A DNA stretch of 57,811 bases from Pseudomonadota bacterium (GTDB taxonomy: Bacteria; Pseudomonadota; Gammaproteobacteria; Steroidobacterales; Steroidobacteraceae), in assembly GCA_025360865.1 (NCBI GenBank), contig JANYBG010000036.1:1-57811 (forward strand), in the 5' to 3' direction. Positions within the stretch are counted from its first letter, which is position 1; each line of letters starts with the position of its first letter. A program made the position numbers and the translations under genes. Below are positions 36,155-45,818 of the stretch, piece by piece. The notes beneath the pieces are model-generated. The model worked only from the letters and a program-made list of their open reading frames with translations, was not told the origin of the DNA and ran no database searches.

Positions 36155-36985
36155 ATGCGCATCGATTTCACGAAGATGCACGGCGTCGGCAACGACTTCA
36201 TCGTTTTTGACGCTCCGCCCGATCAATTCCTCCTCGAGCCCGGCCGGCTGCGCGCCCTCGCCGACCGCCGCAGGGGCATCGGCTTCGACCAGGCGCTGGT
36301 GCTCGCCGCGCCACGCCGCGCGGACAGCGCGCTCTTCTATCGCATCTTCAATGCCGACGGCGACGAGGTCGAACAGTGCGGCAATGGCGCGCGTTGCATC
36401 GCCGCGCTCCTGCACCACCGCGGACTCACCCGCGAGGGTGCCATCACGCTCGACAGCCCGGCGGGCCTCATCCACGCGCGCATCGAAGACGATGAGCGCG
36501 TATCGGTGAACATGGGCGTGCCGAACTTCGATCCCGGCTCGCTGCCCTTCGCGGCTGACGCCGCGGCGGACAGCTACCCGCTGGAGGTCGGCGGCCGCGT
36601 GCTCGAGATCGGCGTCGTCGCAATCGGCAACCCACACGCGGTGGTGACCGTGGACTCGGTCGAAACCGCGCCGGTGCCGACGCTGGGGCCGCTGATCGAG
36701 GCCCACCCGCGCTTTCCCAGGCGCGTGAACGCCGGATTCCTGGAACTGGTTTCGCGCGGCGAGGTGCGCCTGCGCGTCTACGAGCGCGGGGCGGGCGAGA
36801 CGCTCAGCTGCGGCACCGGCGCCTGCGCGGCCGTCGCGGTGGCGCGCCGCCGCGGCTTGGTTGATCCGGGCGTGCGTGTAGGCGTGCGCGGCGGCGAGTT
36901 GCGGGTAAACTGGGGCGGACCCGGTGAGCCGATCTGGCTGAGCGGTCCGACTGAGATCTCCTTTGAAGGCCATGTCGAGGTTTAG
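36155..36985 (+). CDS. dapF: Diaminopimelate epimerase
   Basis: 276 aa from the ATG at 36155 (MRIDFTKMHGVGNDFIVFD); the longer ORF is wrong. It interconverts LL- and meso-DAP for lysine and peptidoglycan synthesis. The two active-site cysteines are in QCGNGARCIAALLH and SCGTGACAAVAVARRRG, the expected pseudo-symmetric pair. Start of the conserved dapF-DUF484-xerC cluster; the next ATG is 6 nt after the stop. Confidence 0.96.
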   Translation: MRIDFTKMHGVGNDFIVFDAPPDQFLLEPGRLRALADRRRGIGFDQALVLAAPRRADSALFYRIFNADGDEVEQCGNGARCIAALLHHRGLTREGAITLDSPAGLIHARIEDDERVSVNMGVPNFDPGSLPFAADAAADSYPLEVGGRVLEIGVVAIGNPHAVVTVDSVETAPVPTLGPLIEAHPRFPRRVNAGFLELVSRGEVRLRVYERGAGETLSCGTGACAAVAVARRRGLVDPGVRVGVRGGELRVNWGGPGEPIWLSGPTEISFEGHVEV

Positions 36986-36991
36986 AACACT

Positions 36992-37699
36992 ATGACGACA
37001 CGAGAGGCGCGCGGCGTTGCCGCGGTGGACACCGAAGAGGAATCCATTGCCGGTTACCTGCAACGCAACCCCGATTTCTTCGAGCGCCATCAAGCCGTGC
37101 TGGCGCGGCTGAAACTGCCGCACGCCCGCGGCGGCTCGACCATCTCCCTGGTCGAGCGACAGATCGAGGTGCTGCGCGAGAAGCTCGCGGGGCTGGAGAA
37201 TAAGCTCACGGATCTTGTGAGCGTCGCCCGCGCGAACGATGCGCTGGCCGAGCGGCTGCACCGCTTCACCCGCCGCCTGCTGGGCGCGGTGCCCCGCAAC
37301 GAGGCGATAGCGCGCATCGAGGCGGGCCTGCGCGAGGACTTCGACGCCTTTCACGCGGCCCTTGTGCTGGTGGGCGCCGAGCCCGACCCGAGTCTGCCGC
37401 TCTTCGTGCGCACCGTCGCCCTGGGTGATCCGCAACTGAAGTCCTTTGAGTCCCTGTTCGCCAGCGGCAAGCCGCGGTGCGGGCAGGCACGGGACTCGCA
37501 GCGCGAATTCCTCTTCGGCCCGGAAGGCATGGAGATGGGTTCCGTCGCCCTGGTGCCACTGGGAGAGAAAGGTTCGATCGGTCTGCTGGCCCTGGGGAGC
37601 GCCGACCGTGACCGCTTCCACCCGGGCATGAGCACCGAGTTCCTGTCGCGCCTCTCGGAGCTGATGGCTGACTCCCTCAGCCGCGCCCCGGCGAGCTGA
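36992..37699 (+). CDS. DUF484 family protein (GAF-like)
   Basis: 235 aa. N-terminal helices ESIAGYLQRNPDFFERHQAVLARLKLPH and a coiled-coil VERQIEVLREKLAGLENKLTDLVSVARANDAL precede a GAF-type fold ending MGSVALVPLGEKGSIGLLALGSADRDRFHPGMSTEFLSRLSELM. The gene always sits between dapF and xerC in this lineage (E. coli YigA); the function is not known. It probably forms a dimer through the coiled coil. Confidence 0.92.
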   Translation: MTTREARGVAAVDTEEESIAGYLQRNPDFFERHQAVLARLKLPHARGGSTISLVERQIEVLREKLAGLENKLTDLVSVARANDALAERLHRFTRRLLGAVPRNEAIARIEAGLREDFDAFHAALVLVGAEPDPSLPLFVRTVALGDPQLKSFESLFASGKPRCGQARDSQREFLFGPEGMEMGSVALVPLGEKGSIGLLALGSADRDRFHPGMSTEFLSRLSELMADSLSRAPAS

Positions 37700-37719
37700 G
37701 ACGCGGCGAACCGCCGCCC

Positions 37720-38661
<942 letters not shown>

Positions 38662-38726
38662 GACTTTCCGGGAGCGGCGCCACTGGCCGCCGGGCACCGG
38701 TGCGATGGCCAGACCTTGGGTATTCC

Positions 38727-39293
38727 ATGACCGAACACACAGGCTTCAATCCTCATGGCACCACCATCCTGGGCGTGCGCCGCGGCGGCGCGGTCGCCAT
38801 AGGCGGTGATGGCCAGGTGACTCTCGGCAACAGCGTGATGAAGGGCAATGCCCGCAAAGTGCGGCGCCTGGCCAACGACAAGGTGATCGCAGGCTTCGCC
38901 GGCGGCACCGCCGACGCGTTCACGCTCTTCGAGCGCTTCGAGGGCAAGCTCGAGAAGTACGGCAACCTCACGCGCGCGGCCATCGAGCTCGCCAAGGACT
39001 GGCGCTCCGACCGCTACCTGCGACGCCTTGAGGCGCTGCTGCTGGTCGGGGACCCGGAAAACCTCTTCATCATCTCCGGCAACGGGGACGTGATTGAGCC
39101 CGACCACGACGTCGCGGCCATCGGCTCCGGCGGCCAGTTCGCGCTCGCGGCCGGGCGCGCGCTCGTGGACGGCTCGGACCTTGATGCGCGCTCGATCGTC
39201 GAGCGCTCGCTCAACATCGCCGCCGACATCTGCATCTACACCAACCGTAACCTGGTCATCGAGGAACTCAAGGCCCAGGGCGCACAGGGCTAA
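38727..39293 (+). CDS. hslV: HslV peptidase subunit with N-terminal propeptide
   Basis: 188 aa from the ATG at 38727. HslV is the Thr protease chamber of the HslUV complex. The family start (T)[22 protein letters not shown] is here [37 protein letters not shown], but preceded by 11 residues ([11 protein letters not shown]), so the nucleophilic Thr must be exposed by processing and not simply by Met removal. Remaining motifs ([42 protein letters not shown]) are intact. A GTG at 38700 would extend it further. Overlap context: hslU starts 2 nt after the stop. Confidence 0.95.
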   Translation: MTEHTGFNPHGTTILGVRRGGAVAIGGDGQVTLGNSVMKGNARKVRRLANDKVIAGFAGGTADAFTLFERFEGKLEKYGNLTRAAIELAKDWRSDRYLRRLEALLLVGDPENLFIISGNGDVIEPDHDVAAIGSGGQFALAAGRALVDGSDLDARSIVERSLNIAADICIYTNRNLVIEELKAQGAQG

Positions 39294-39295
39294 CC

Positions 39296-40648
39296 ATGTC
39301 ATCGCTAACTCCCCGCGAGATCGTCCAGGAACTTGACAAGCACATCGTCGGTCAGCAGGCGGCTAAGCGCGCCGTGGCCATCGCGCTGCGCAACCGCTGG
39401 CGCCGCATGCAGGTGAGCGATCCGCTGCGCCAGGAAATAACCCCGAAGAACATCCTCATGATCGGTCCGACGGGGGTCGGCAAGACCGAGATCGCGCGCC
39501 GCCTGGCGAAGCTCGCCAACGCGCCGTTCGTGAAGGTGGAGGCCACCAAGTTCACCGAGGTCGGCTATGTCGGGCGCGACGTCGAGTCGATCGTCAAGGA
39601 ACTCGCTGACGTCGCGGTCAAGATGACCCGCGAGCAGGAGATGGCGAAGGTGCGCGAGCGCGCGCTCGATGCCGCCGAGGATCGCGTCCTGGACACGCTC
39701 CTACCCAAGCCGCGCATGATGGGCTTCTCCACCGACGAGCCCGCGACGGCGCGGGACGGGGAGACGCGCCAGAAATTCCGCAAGATGCTGCGCGAGCATG
39801 AGCTGGACGACCGTGAGGTCGAGATTGAGCTGCGCGCGATGCCCGCGGGAGTGGAGATCATGGCCCCTCCGGGGATGGAGGAGATGCAGCAGCAGCTACA
39901 GTCGATGTTCCAGAACCTGAGCGGCAATCGCACGCGCACGCGCAAGGTCAAGGTCGCCGAGGCGCTCAAGCTGCTCACCGACGAGGAAGCGGGCAAGCTC
40001 ATCAACGAGGACGAACTCAAGGCACAGGCACTCGCCAACGCCGAGCAGAACGGGATCGTTTTCATCTACGAGATCGACAAGGTCACGCGCCGCGGGGAGA
40101 CCATGGGCGCGGATGTCTCGCGCGAGGGCGTGCAGCGCGACTTGCTGCCGTTGATCGAGGGCTCGACGGTCGTCACCAAGTACGGGACCATGAAGACCGA
40201 CCACGTACTGTTCATCGCCTCCGGCGCCTTCAGCCTGTCCAAGCCCTCGGACCTGATCCCCGAGCTGCAGGGGCGCCTGCCGATCCGCGTCGAGCTGAGC
40301 TCACTGGCGGTCGGTGACTTCGTGCGCATCCTCACGGAACCCGATGCCTCCCTTACGGCGCAGTACCACGCGCTGATGGCCACCGAGGGTGTGCAGGTTG
40401 AGTTCGCCGCCGACGGCGTGCGCCGCATCGCGGAAATCGCCTTCCACGTCAACGAGCGCACCGAGAACATCGGCGCCCGGCGCCTGCACACCGTGATGGA
40501 ACGCCTGCTGGAGACCGTCTCGTATGAGGCGACGGAGGATGGCGCCGTGTCCAATGGCCAAGCCTCGGTCACGATCGATGCGCGGTACGTCGATGATCAC
40601 CTGGGCGCCCTGGTCAAGGACGAGGACCTGAGCCGTTACATCCTGTAG
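39296..40648 (+). CDS. hslU: HslU ATPase subunit with altered Walker B
   Basis: 450 aa AAA+ unfoldase of the HslUV protease. Walker A GPTGVGKT (57-64), pore loop GYVG (90-93), I-domain in the middle (LLPKPR to SGNRTRTR), sensor and arginine regions ([16 protein letters not shown]) and the peptidase-docking C-terminus LSRYIL are all canonical. The Walker B, normally IVFIDEIDK, is IVFIYEIDK: Tyr258 (TAC at 40067-40069) replaces the Mg-ligand Asp while the catalytic Glu259 is kept. One G to T change would explain it. This might lower ATPase activity, or be a sequencing error. Confidence 0.96.
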   Translation: MSSLTPREIVQELDKHIVGQQAAKRAVAIALRNRWRRMQVSDPLRQEITPKNILMIGPTGVGKTEIARRLAKLANAPFVKVEATKFTEVGYVGRDVESIVKELADVAVKMTREQEMAKVRERALDAAEDRVLDTLLPKPRMMGFSTDEPATARDGETRQKFRKMLREHELDDREVEIELRAMPAGVEIMAPPGMEEMQQQLQSMFQNLSGNRTRTRKVKVAEALKLLTDEEAGKLINEDELKAQALANAEQNGIVFIYEIDKVTRRGETMGADVSREGVQRDLLPLIEGSTVVTKYGTMKTDHVLFIASGAFSLSKPSDLIPELQGRLPIRVELSSLAVGDFVRILTEPDASLTAQYHALMATEGVQVEFAADGVRRIAEIAFHVNERTENIGARRLHTVMERLLETVSYEATEDGAVSNGQASVTIDARYVDDHLGALVKDEDLSRYIL

Positions 40649-40659
40649 CGGCCCCCGGG

Positions 40660-41889
40660 TCAGGCGCGCAGCACGTGCGCCGGGGTGATGTCGGCGAGGG
40701 TCGGCGTGCCCGCCTGGCGCATGATCATTGTGAGCTCAGTGTTCAGGATGTCGATTACGCGCTCCACGCCGGACTGGCCGAAAGTGGCGACACCCCAAAC
40801 CTGCGGTCGGCCTAAGCCGACCGCGGTTGCACCGAGCGCCAGTGCCTTGAATACGTCGGTCCCGCGACGGATACCGCCGTCGACGAACACTGGGACCTTG
40901 CCCCGTGCCGCGGTCACGATTTCGGGCAAACAGTCGATGCTCGGGCGTAGGGTCTCCTCGTTGCGACCGCCGTGGTTTGACACCACGATGCCGTCCGCGC
41001 CGTGCTCGACCGCGATGGCGGCGTCTTCGCCAGTGACTATGCCCTTCAGAAACAGTTTGGCCTTAACAAGCTTGCGTACCCGGTCGAGATAAGCAACGGT
41101 CAGATCGGGCGGTTCTATCCCCGTCACGCGCGACACATCGAGGCCAGCGAACATGGGGTCGCGCAGCCAAGTGTCATGCGAGTCATCCTTGTGGCACGCA
41201 GAGCAGTGACGCGCGTCAATCTGCATGGCTCGTTTGAGCGTCTCATTGTTGCGCGGTCGGCCAGCTGCATCGACCGTAAGCACAATGGCGGTGGCGCCGA
41301 ACTTCTCGGCCCGCATCACGATCTCCTCAGTCACCCTCCAGTCGTCGGTTGGGTAGAGCTGTTGCCACAAAGGCGCCCCTCGCGCCTGCATCACGGCCTC
41401 GGGCGAAGTAGACGATGCTGTTGACAGCATCATCTGCGTCGAACGTGTCGAGGCTGCGCGTGCGACGGCGAGTTCACCCTCGGGATGGAATGCGCGCATG
41501 CCACCCACCGCTGATAGATATATCGGACTCGGCCAGCGAGTACCCAATATCGCGCGCGAAGTATCGAGATGACGAAGATCCGCGAAGCGACGCGAGCGGA
41601 TTTGGTAGTGTCCGAACGCCTCGTGATTTCGTGCCACGGTGAGATCGTCGTCCACTCCGGTGGCGAGGTAGCCCCAGTGCGCTGGCGGCAGGGCGACGCG
41701 CGCCAGCGGCTCGAAGGCCATGACATCCAGCACCTGGTCGGCCGAGGTGACCGGCGGCGGGGTACGCGCGAACAGCTGGGATGGCGGCGCGGTTTCGTCG
41801 GCGCGGACGCTCGACAGCAGCGCGGATGCCGCACCGAGGCCGCCGATGAAGGTGCGGCGCGTGAGCGCGGCACGTCTTTTGAAATCCAT
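40660..41889 (-). CDS. Tat-exported FMN-dependent alpha-hydroxy-acid oxidase with CXXCH
   Basis: 409 aa. N-terminal TRRTFIGGLGAASALL is a Tat signal, so the folded flavoprotein is probably periplasmic. FMN barrel motifs: YLSAVGGMRAFHPEGELAVARAA, IVLTVDAAGRPRN, IVVSNHGGR (catalytic His306, Arg309), VFVDGGIRRGTDVFKALALGATAVGLGRP. The barrel loop after strand 4 contains RHCSACHKDDS (Cys229, Cys232, His233), a c-type heme attachment signature not found in lactate or glycolate oxidases. The enzyme may be a flavocytochrome passing electrons to periplasmic cytochromes. Substrate unknown. It converges on hslU (11 nt). Confidence 0.85.
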   Translation of the reverse strand: MDFKRRAALTRRTFIGGLGAASALLSSVRADETAPPSQLFARTPPPVTSADQVLDVMAFEPLARVALPPAHWGYLATGVDDDLTVARNHEAFGHYQIRSRRFADLRHLDTSRAILGTRWPSPIYLSAVGGMRAFHPEGELAVARAASTRSTQMMLSTASSTSPEAVMQARGAPLWQQLYPTDDWRVTEEIVMRAEKFGATAIVLTVDAAGRPRNNETLKRAMQIDARHCSACHKDDSHDTWLRDPMFAGLDVSRVTGIEPPDLTVAYLDRVRKLVKAKLFLKGIVTGEDAAIAVEHGADGIVVSNHGGRNEETLRPSIDCLPEIVTAARGKVPVFVDGGIRRGTDVFKALALGATAVGLGRPQVWGVATFGQSGVERVIDILNTELTMIMRQAGTPTLADITPAHVLRA

Positions 41890-41936
41890 AGCTTCCCCTG
41901 ACCGATTGTGATTATTGCAACCCGGGCAACCAAGAC

Positions 41937-42692
41937 TCAGATCCTGAACCGCTCCTTCAGCTCCCCGGCCATGCGTCGGCTGACCGGTAGCGGCGCCTCG
42001 ACGCCGCGCAGGTATACGAGGTACTGGCCGTCCGCGCGGCGCTCGATGCGCTCCAGGTGGCGCACCGCGACCAGCGCGTTGCGGTGGATGCGCACGAATT
42101 CGGCCGGGAACTCGCTTTCCAGCAGGCGCAGCGAGTCCTCGATCAGGTCCTCCCCCCGGGCATGGCGCACCGTGGTGTATTTCTGGTCGGCGAGGAAGTA
42201 GTGCACCTCCTCGAGCCGGATGAGCTTGAGGCCGTCGCGGTGCCGGGCGGCGATATGACTGCGCTTCGACGCGCCGCTGCCGGCGGCCAGACTCTGCAAC
42301 TGGGCGCGGGTCAGGCGCCCGGCGCGGGCGAGGGACGCGCTCAGTTGCTCCTTACGCACTGGCTTGAGCAGGTAGCCCACGGCGTGCGCCTGGAAAGCAT
42401 CAACCGCGTACTCATCGAACGCGGTGGTGAAGATGACCGCCGGGGGTTGTTCGAGCACGTTCAGATGACGGGCGGCCTCCAGGCCGTCCATTCCAGGCAT
42501 GCGCACATCGATCAGCACCACATCCGGGGACAGCTCGTGCGTGAGATCCAGCGCCTGGTGGCCGTTGATGGCCTCGCCCACGACCTCGACGGCCTCGATC
42601 TCGGCGAGGAGGCTGCGCAGGCGCTCGCGGGCCGGAGGCTCGTCATCGACGACCAGCACCTTGAGTCGCGCGGGCGCGAGCACGGGTGTCAT
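41937..42692 (-). CDS. LytTR response regulator (AlgR/LytR-like)
   Basis: 251 aa. Receiver domain with the DD pair (VLVVDDEPPAR), phosphoacceptor Asp in VVLIDVRMPGMDGLEAARH and Lys in GYLLKPVRKEQL; C-terminal LytTR DNA-binding domain (HYFLADQKYTTVRHARGEDLIEDSLRLLESEFPAEFVRIHRNALVAVRHLERIERR). Such regulators bind direct repeats at promoters. Overlaps the histidine kinase gene by 4 nt, its cognate partner. The regulon cannot be inferred here. Confidence 0.92.
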   Translation of the reverse strand: MTPVLAPARLKVLVVDDEPPARERLRSLLAEIEAVEVVGEAINGHQALDLTHELSPDVVLIDVRMPGMDGLEAARHLNVLEQPPAVIFTTAFDEYAVDAFQAHAVGYLLKPVRKEQLSASLARAGRLTRAQLQSLAAGSGASKRSHIAARHRDGLKLIRLEEVHYFLADQKYTTVRHARGEDLIEDSLRLLESEFPAEFVRIHRNALVAVRHLERIERRADGQYLVYLRGVEAPLPVSRRMAGELKERFRI

Positions 42693-43768
42693 GCCGCGGG
42701 CGCCTGCGCGCCGCGTTCGATGAGCGGGAAGCGCAGCGTGACGATGTACTCCGAGTCGAAGCGCCCGGATTTCATCAGTGCGTGCTCGCCGTACATCAGG
42801 CTCAGCCGCTCGCGGATGTTCGCGAGCGCCAGGCGGTTGCCCTCGCGCATCCCGGGGGAGGGGTCCAGGGGGTTGCGCACCACAATCGTCACCAGGCCTG
42901 CGTTCACCTCGCCAGTGATCGTTACCGTGCCGCCCTCGGCGCGCGGCTCGATGCCGTGGTAGATCGCGTTCTCAAGCAGCGGTTGGATCACCAGGTGCGG
43001 CACCAGCGCGTTGGCGGGTAGCGCGTCGGTCTTCCAGTCGACCGCCAGGCGCGATCCCAGGCGCAGCTGCTCCATGCGCTGATAAGTGCGGGCGACCGAC
43101 AACTCCTCGGCCAGCGTGATCGTGTCGTGCTTGTCGCTGAGCGTCGCGCGGAACAGGTCGGCCAGGTCCTGCACGGCTTCCTCCGCGCGCCGCGGGTCGC
43201 TGCGCGTGAGCGCGGCGATCGTGTTCATGCTGTTGAACAGGAAGTGCGGGCGGATGCGCGCCTGCAGGGCATGCACGCGGGCGGTCGCGCGCAGCTCCAC
43301 GCTGCGTCGCCACTGATGTGAGACGTAGAAGTACCGTAGGGCCAGCCCGGTGACGATCAGGCCGATCCATACACTGCGGACCCCGAAATGATAGGGATCC
43401 GCCGGGAACAGGCCGAGTCCGCCGGATTCAGCGACCATCCGCGTGTGGCCGACGAGGTAGACGCACAGGCAGATGCCAGCCACGACCGCGCTGATCAGGC
43501 CGAGCACCGCTGCGGATCCGGCCGCGACCGTCAGGCGCCGTAGCCGGGTCCGCAGCAGGCACAGCAGCGCCGCTCCGGTGAGGCCGATCCACAGGAGGAA
43601 CAGCGAGGTGCGCACCAGGTCGGTCCAGAAGTCCACGATCTCGCTCTGGCGCGCGAGGGTCAGCACGATCGCGGTGAGCTCGGCGATCAGCACGATCGCA
43701 AGCGTCGCGCGAGAGGTGCAGAAGTCCGGCAGGTAGAACGCGGTCTCGCGGCCGGCGGCGGTCTTCAT
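42689..43768 (-). CDS. LytS/AlgZ-type sensor histidine kinase
   Basis: 359 aa. Four membrane helices in the first ~160 residues (ATLAIVLIAELTAIVL, LFLLWIGLTGAALLCLL, AVLGLISAVVAGICLCVYLVG, VWIGLIVTGLALRYFY). The His_kinase phosphoacceptor domain reads ALQARIRPHFLFNSMNTIAALTRSDPRRAEEAVQDLADLFRATL, and an HATPase domain follows (VPHLVIQPLLENAIYHGI, GMREGNRLALANIRERLSLMYG). No periplasmic sensor is evident; sensing may occur in the membrane. ATGA overlaps on both sides tie it to the dehydrogenase upstream and the regulator downstream. Confidence 0.92.
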   Translation of the reverse strand: MKTAAGRETAFYLPDFCTSRATLAIVLIAELTAIVLTLARQSEIVDFWTDLVRTSLFLLWIGLTGAALLCLLRTRLRRLTVAAGSAAVLGLISAVVAGICLCVYLVGHTRMVAESGGLGLFPADPYHFGVRSVWIGLIVTGLALRYFYVSHQWRRSVELRATARVHALQARIRPHFLFNSMNTIAALTRSDPRRAEEAVQDLADLFRATLSDKHDTITLAEELSVARTYQRMEQLRLGSRLAVDWKTDALPANALVPHLVIQPLLENAIYHGIEPRAEGGTVTITGEVNAGLVTIVVRNPLDPSPGMREGNRLALANIRERLSLMYGEHALMKSGRFDSEYIVTLRFPLIERGAQAPAA

Positions 43769-44667
43769 GCGTCGGGTTTGGCCGCGGCTGCCATGATGTT
43801 GGTGCCCTCGAAGAGCTCGGACTTGAGGCGGTAGGTCGCGGAGATATCCTCGTCACCGAAGCCGCGCGCGATCAGCTCGGCGTATTCACCCAGCATGCGC
43901 TCCACCACCGGGAGCGCGACGCCGAAGCGCGCCGCCATGTCGTGGCAGATGCCCAGGTCCTTCGCGTGCAGGCGCACCCGGAAGCCGGCCGGGTACGCCT
44001 CGCGAACCATGTTCGGCGCGCGATGAACGAAGTACCAGCTGGAGCCGGCGCCCTTGCCGAGGGTATCGATGAGCTTGTCCAGCGGCAGGCCCTGGGCGTG
44101 CGCGAAGGCCATCGCCTCGGATACCGCCTCGATGATGCCCGCGCACATGATCTGGTTGGTGGCCTTGGCGGCCTGCCCGCTGCCGGTCGCGCCGAACAGG
44201 GTGATCGCCTTGCCGAGCGCCCGCAGCACCGGCAGCGCGCGCTCGAACGCGGCCGGGTCGCCGCCGGCCATGATGGCGAGCGTGGCATCGCGCGCGCCCT
44301 CGGTCCCGCCGCTAACCGGGCAGTCGAGGAATGCGACGCCAGCGGGTTCCAGCAGGAGGCCGGCCTCGCGCGCCGTGTCGGCGCCGATGGTCGAGCAGTC
44401 CATCATCAGCGCGCCGCGCTTAAGTCCCGGAGCCAATCCCCGCGCGACCGCGAGCACATCGGCATCCGCGGAGACGCAGGAGACAACCGCATCGACATCG
44501 GCGGCGAGCTTGGCGAGCTTGGTATGGGCGGTGACGCCGGTTTCGGCGGCGAGCGCGCGTGCCTTGTCCGCGCCGCGGTTGTAGACGCCAGCAAGCATTC
44601 CCGCGCGGTGAAGATTGCGGGCCATGTGCATGCCCATGGCGCCGAGCCCGACAAAACCTACGCGCAT
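43765..44667 (-). CDS. 3-hydroxyisobutyrate/tartronate-semialdehyde-type NAD(P) dehydrogenase
   Basis: 300 aa. Beta-hydroxyacid dehydrogenase fold: NAD(P)-binding GFVGLGAMGMHMARNLHRAG, substrate signature DCPVSGGTEGARDATLAIMAGG, catalytic Lys in GSGQAAKATNQIMCAGIIEAVSEAMAFA, and the all-helix C-terminal domain. The substrate could be 3-hydroxyisobutyrate, tartronate semialdehyde or glyoxylate/succinic semialdehyde. It overlaps the sensor kinase by 4 nt, an unusual neighbour for this enzyme. Confidence 0.88.
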   Translation of the reverse strand: MRVGFVGLGAMGMHMARNLHRAGMLAGVYNRGADKARALAAETGVTAHTKLAKLAADVDAVVSCVSADADVLAVARGLAPGLKRGALMMDCSTIGADTAREAGLLLEPAGVAFLDCPVSGGTEGARDATLAIMAGGDPAAFERALPVLRALGKAITLFGATGSGQAAKATNQIMCAGIIEAVSEAMAFAHAQGLPLDKLIDTLGKGAGSSWYFVHRAPNMVREAYPAGFRVRLHAKDLGICHDMAARFGVALPVVERMLGEYAELIARGFGDEDISATYRLKSELFEGTNIMAAAAKPDA

Positions 44668-44768
44668 GTGATGAGTGCCTCGTGCGGCGGTTCGAGGTTG
44701 CCGCCGGGGTCACTATAGTGCGTCAGCGGGACGCGCGGAATCGCAACAGGCCGCGGCGCGGCGCGGCG

Positions 44769-45290
44769 TTACCGGGAAGTCGCGTCGGCCGGATTCACCT
44801 TCGGCTCGGGAATCGGCTGCGGTTCGGGAATCGGCGCGTTGGGGTCGAAGCTCGGCACGCTGCCGCAGCGGTCCTGCACATCCTTGCGCGCGACGTTGCG
44901 GTAGGCATCGGCATCCGCGTCCGACAGGTATTCGCGCTCGCCGTTCTTGCTTTCCTTGTACACGCGGCGAGATTCGATCGCCTTCATGTAGCGATCCTTG
45001 GCCGCCTTGCACTGCGCATCTCGTGTCTTGGTCACGTCCTGCTGCACGGCGCGCGTGTTCGCCTCATCGGCCAGGGATTCGGGGGTGCGGTTGACCGCCT
45101 GGAAACGCGGCTGGCTCATCGTCTCCGAGCCAGGGTGCGCCTTGCTCGTCTTGATGACCTGCGAACCGGGGACCCACTGATCGCTGTAGTGCGGCTCGCC
45201 GTGTTCGTCCACCCAGCGATAGACGTCCGCCTGGGCGACGCTCAGCGCGCCAGCGAGTAACAGGGCTCCGAAGAGTACGAATCGCGACAT
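44769..45290 (-). CDS. DUF4124 domain protein, secreted
   Basis: 173 aa, signal peptide ending near SVAQA, then the DUF4124 signature DVYRWVDEHGEPHYSDQWVPGSQVIKTSK at residues ~22-50. A charged linker and a lysine-rich segment (TKTRDAQCKAAKDRYMKAIESRRVYKESKNGEREYLSD) follow, with Pro/Glu-rich repeats at the C-terminus (PEPQPIPEPK). The domain is widespread in periplasmic proteins of gammaproteobacteria; function unknown. About 100 nt upstream of the dehydrogenase on the same strand. Confidence 0.88.
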   Translation of the reverse strand: MSRFVLFGALLLAGALSVAQADVYRWVDEHGEPHYSDQWVPGSQVIKTSKAHPGSETMSQPRFQAVNRTPESLADEANTRAVQQDVTKTRDAQCKAAKDRYMKAIESRRVYKESKNGEREYLSDADADAYRNVARKDVQDRCGSVPSFDPNAPIPEPQPIPEPKVNPADATSR

Positions 45291-45427
45291 AAGGGGCCTC
45301 CCCGGGGCGAAGTATCACCGCTAACGGCTGGGCCGGCCTTTGAACTCCGTCACACCCGCCGCAAGCGATCTCCGCCTGAGGTCACGATACAAAGAACCCC
45401 CGCCGGTAGCCACTCGAGCCGATAACC

Positions 45428-45483
45428 GGGGGGGGGGGCCGCGCGGGCCCCCAGGCGCGATAAACTAGGCTTTCACCCCCCCC
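45428..45483. repeat. Homopolymer tracts (G11 and C8) upstream of ubiK
   Basis: An uninterrupted run of eleven G (45428-45438) and one of eight C (45476-45483) bracket a short AT-richer stretch (GATAAACTAGGC). The tracts are complementary and lie 50-100 bases before the ubiK ATG, in the promoter region. Homopolymers of this length are prone to length variation or sequencing miscalls. Confidence 0.6.
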
Positions 45484-45529
45484 GCCGGCATCTCAGCGCC
45501 GCCGTGGGCACGACCGGGAGGTCAGGACC

Positions 45530-45802
45530 ATGGACTCGTTCCGAATCGATGAAATCGCCCGCCGGCTACTCGAGCGGGTGCCCCCGGGACTGCGCAGCAT
45601 GCGGCAGGACCTGGAGACGAATTTTCGCGCGGTGTTGCGTGAGCGCCTGAGCCGGCTGGACCTGGTGAGTCGCGACGAGTTTGAGGCGCAAACGCGAGTC
45701 TTGGAGCGCACCCGCTCGCGCCTCGAGGCGCTCGAGGCGCGTCTTACCGAACTCGAGGGCGGTGCTGGCAAGCCGGCGTCATCCGGCGCACCCGCGCCCT
45801 GA
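45530..45802 (+). CDS. ubiK: Ubiquinone accessory factor UbiK
   Basis: 90 aa. MDSFRIDEIARRLLERVPPGLRSMRQDLETNFRAVLRERLSRLDLVSRDEFEAQTRVLERTRSRLEALEARLTELE is the BMFP/UbiK pattern: an amphipathic N-terminal half and a C-terminal coiled coil that trimerises. UbiK binds UbiJ in aerobic ubiquinone synthesis; ubiJ is about 26 kb away in this window. A basic-acidic heptad pattern is visible from LVSRDEFEAQ onward. Confidence 0.88.
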   Translation: MDSFRIDEIARRLLERVPPGLRSMRQDLETNFRAVLRERLSRLDLVSRDEFEAQTRVLERTRSRLEALEARLTELEGGAGKPASSGAPAP

Positions 45803-45818
45803 AGGCCGCGCGACAGCG

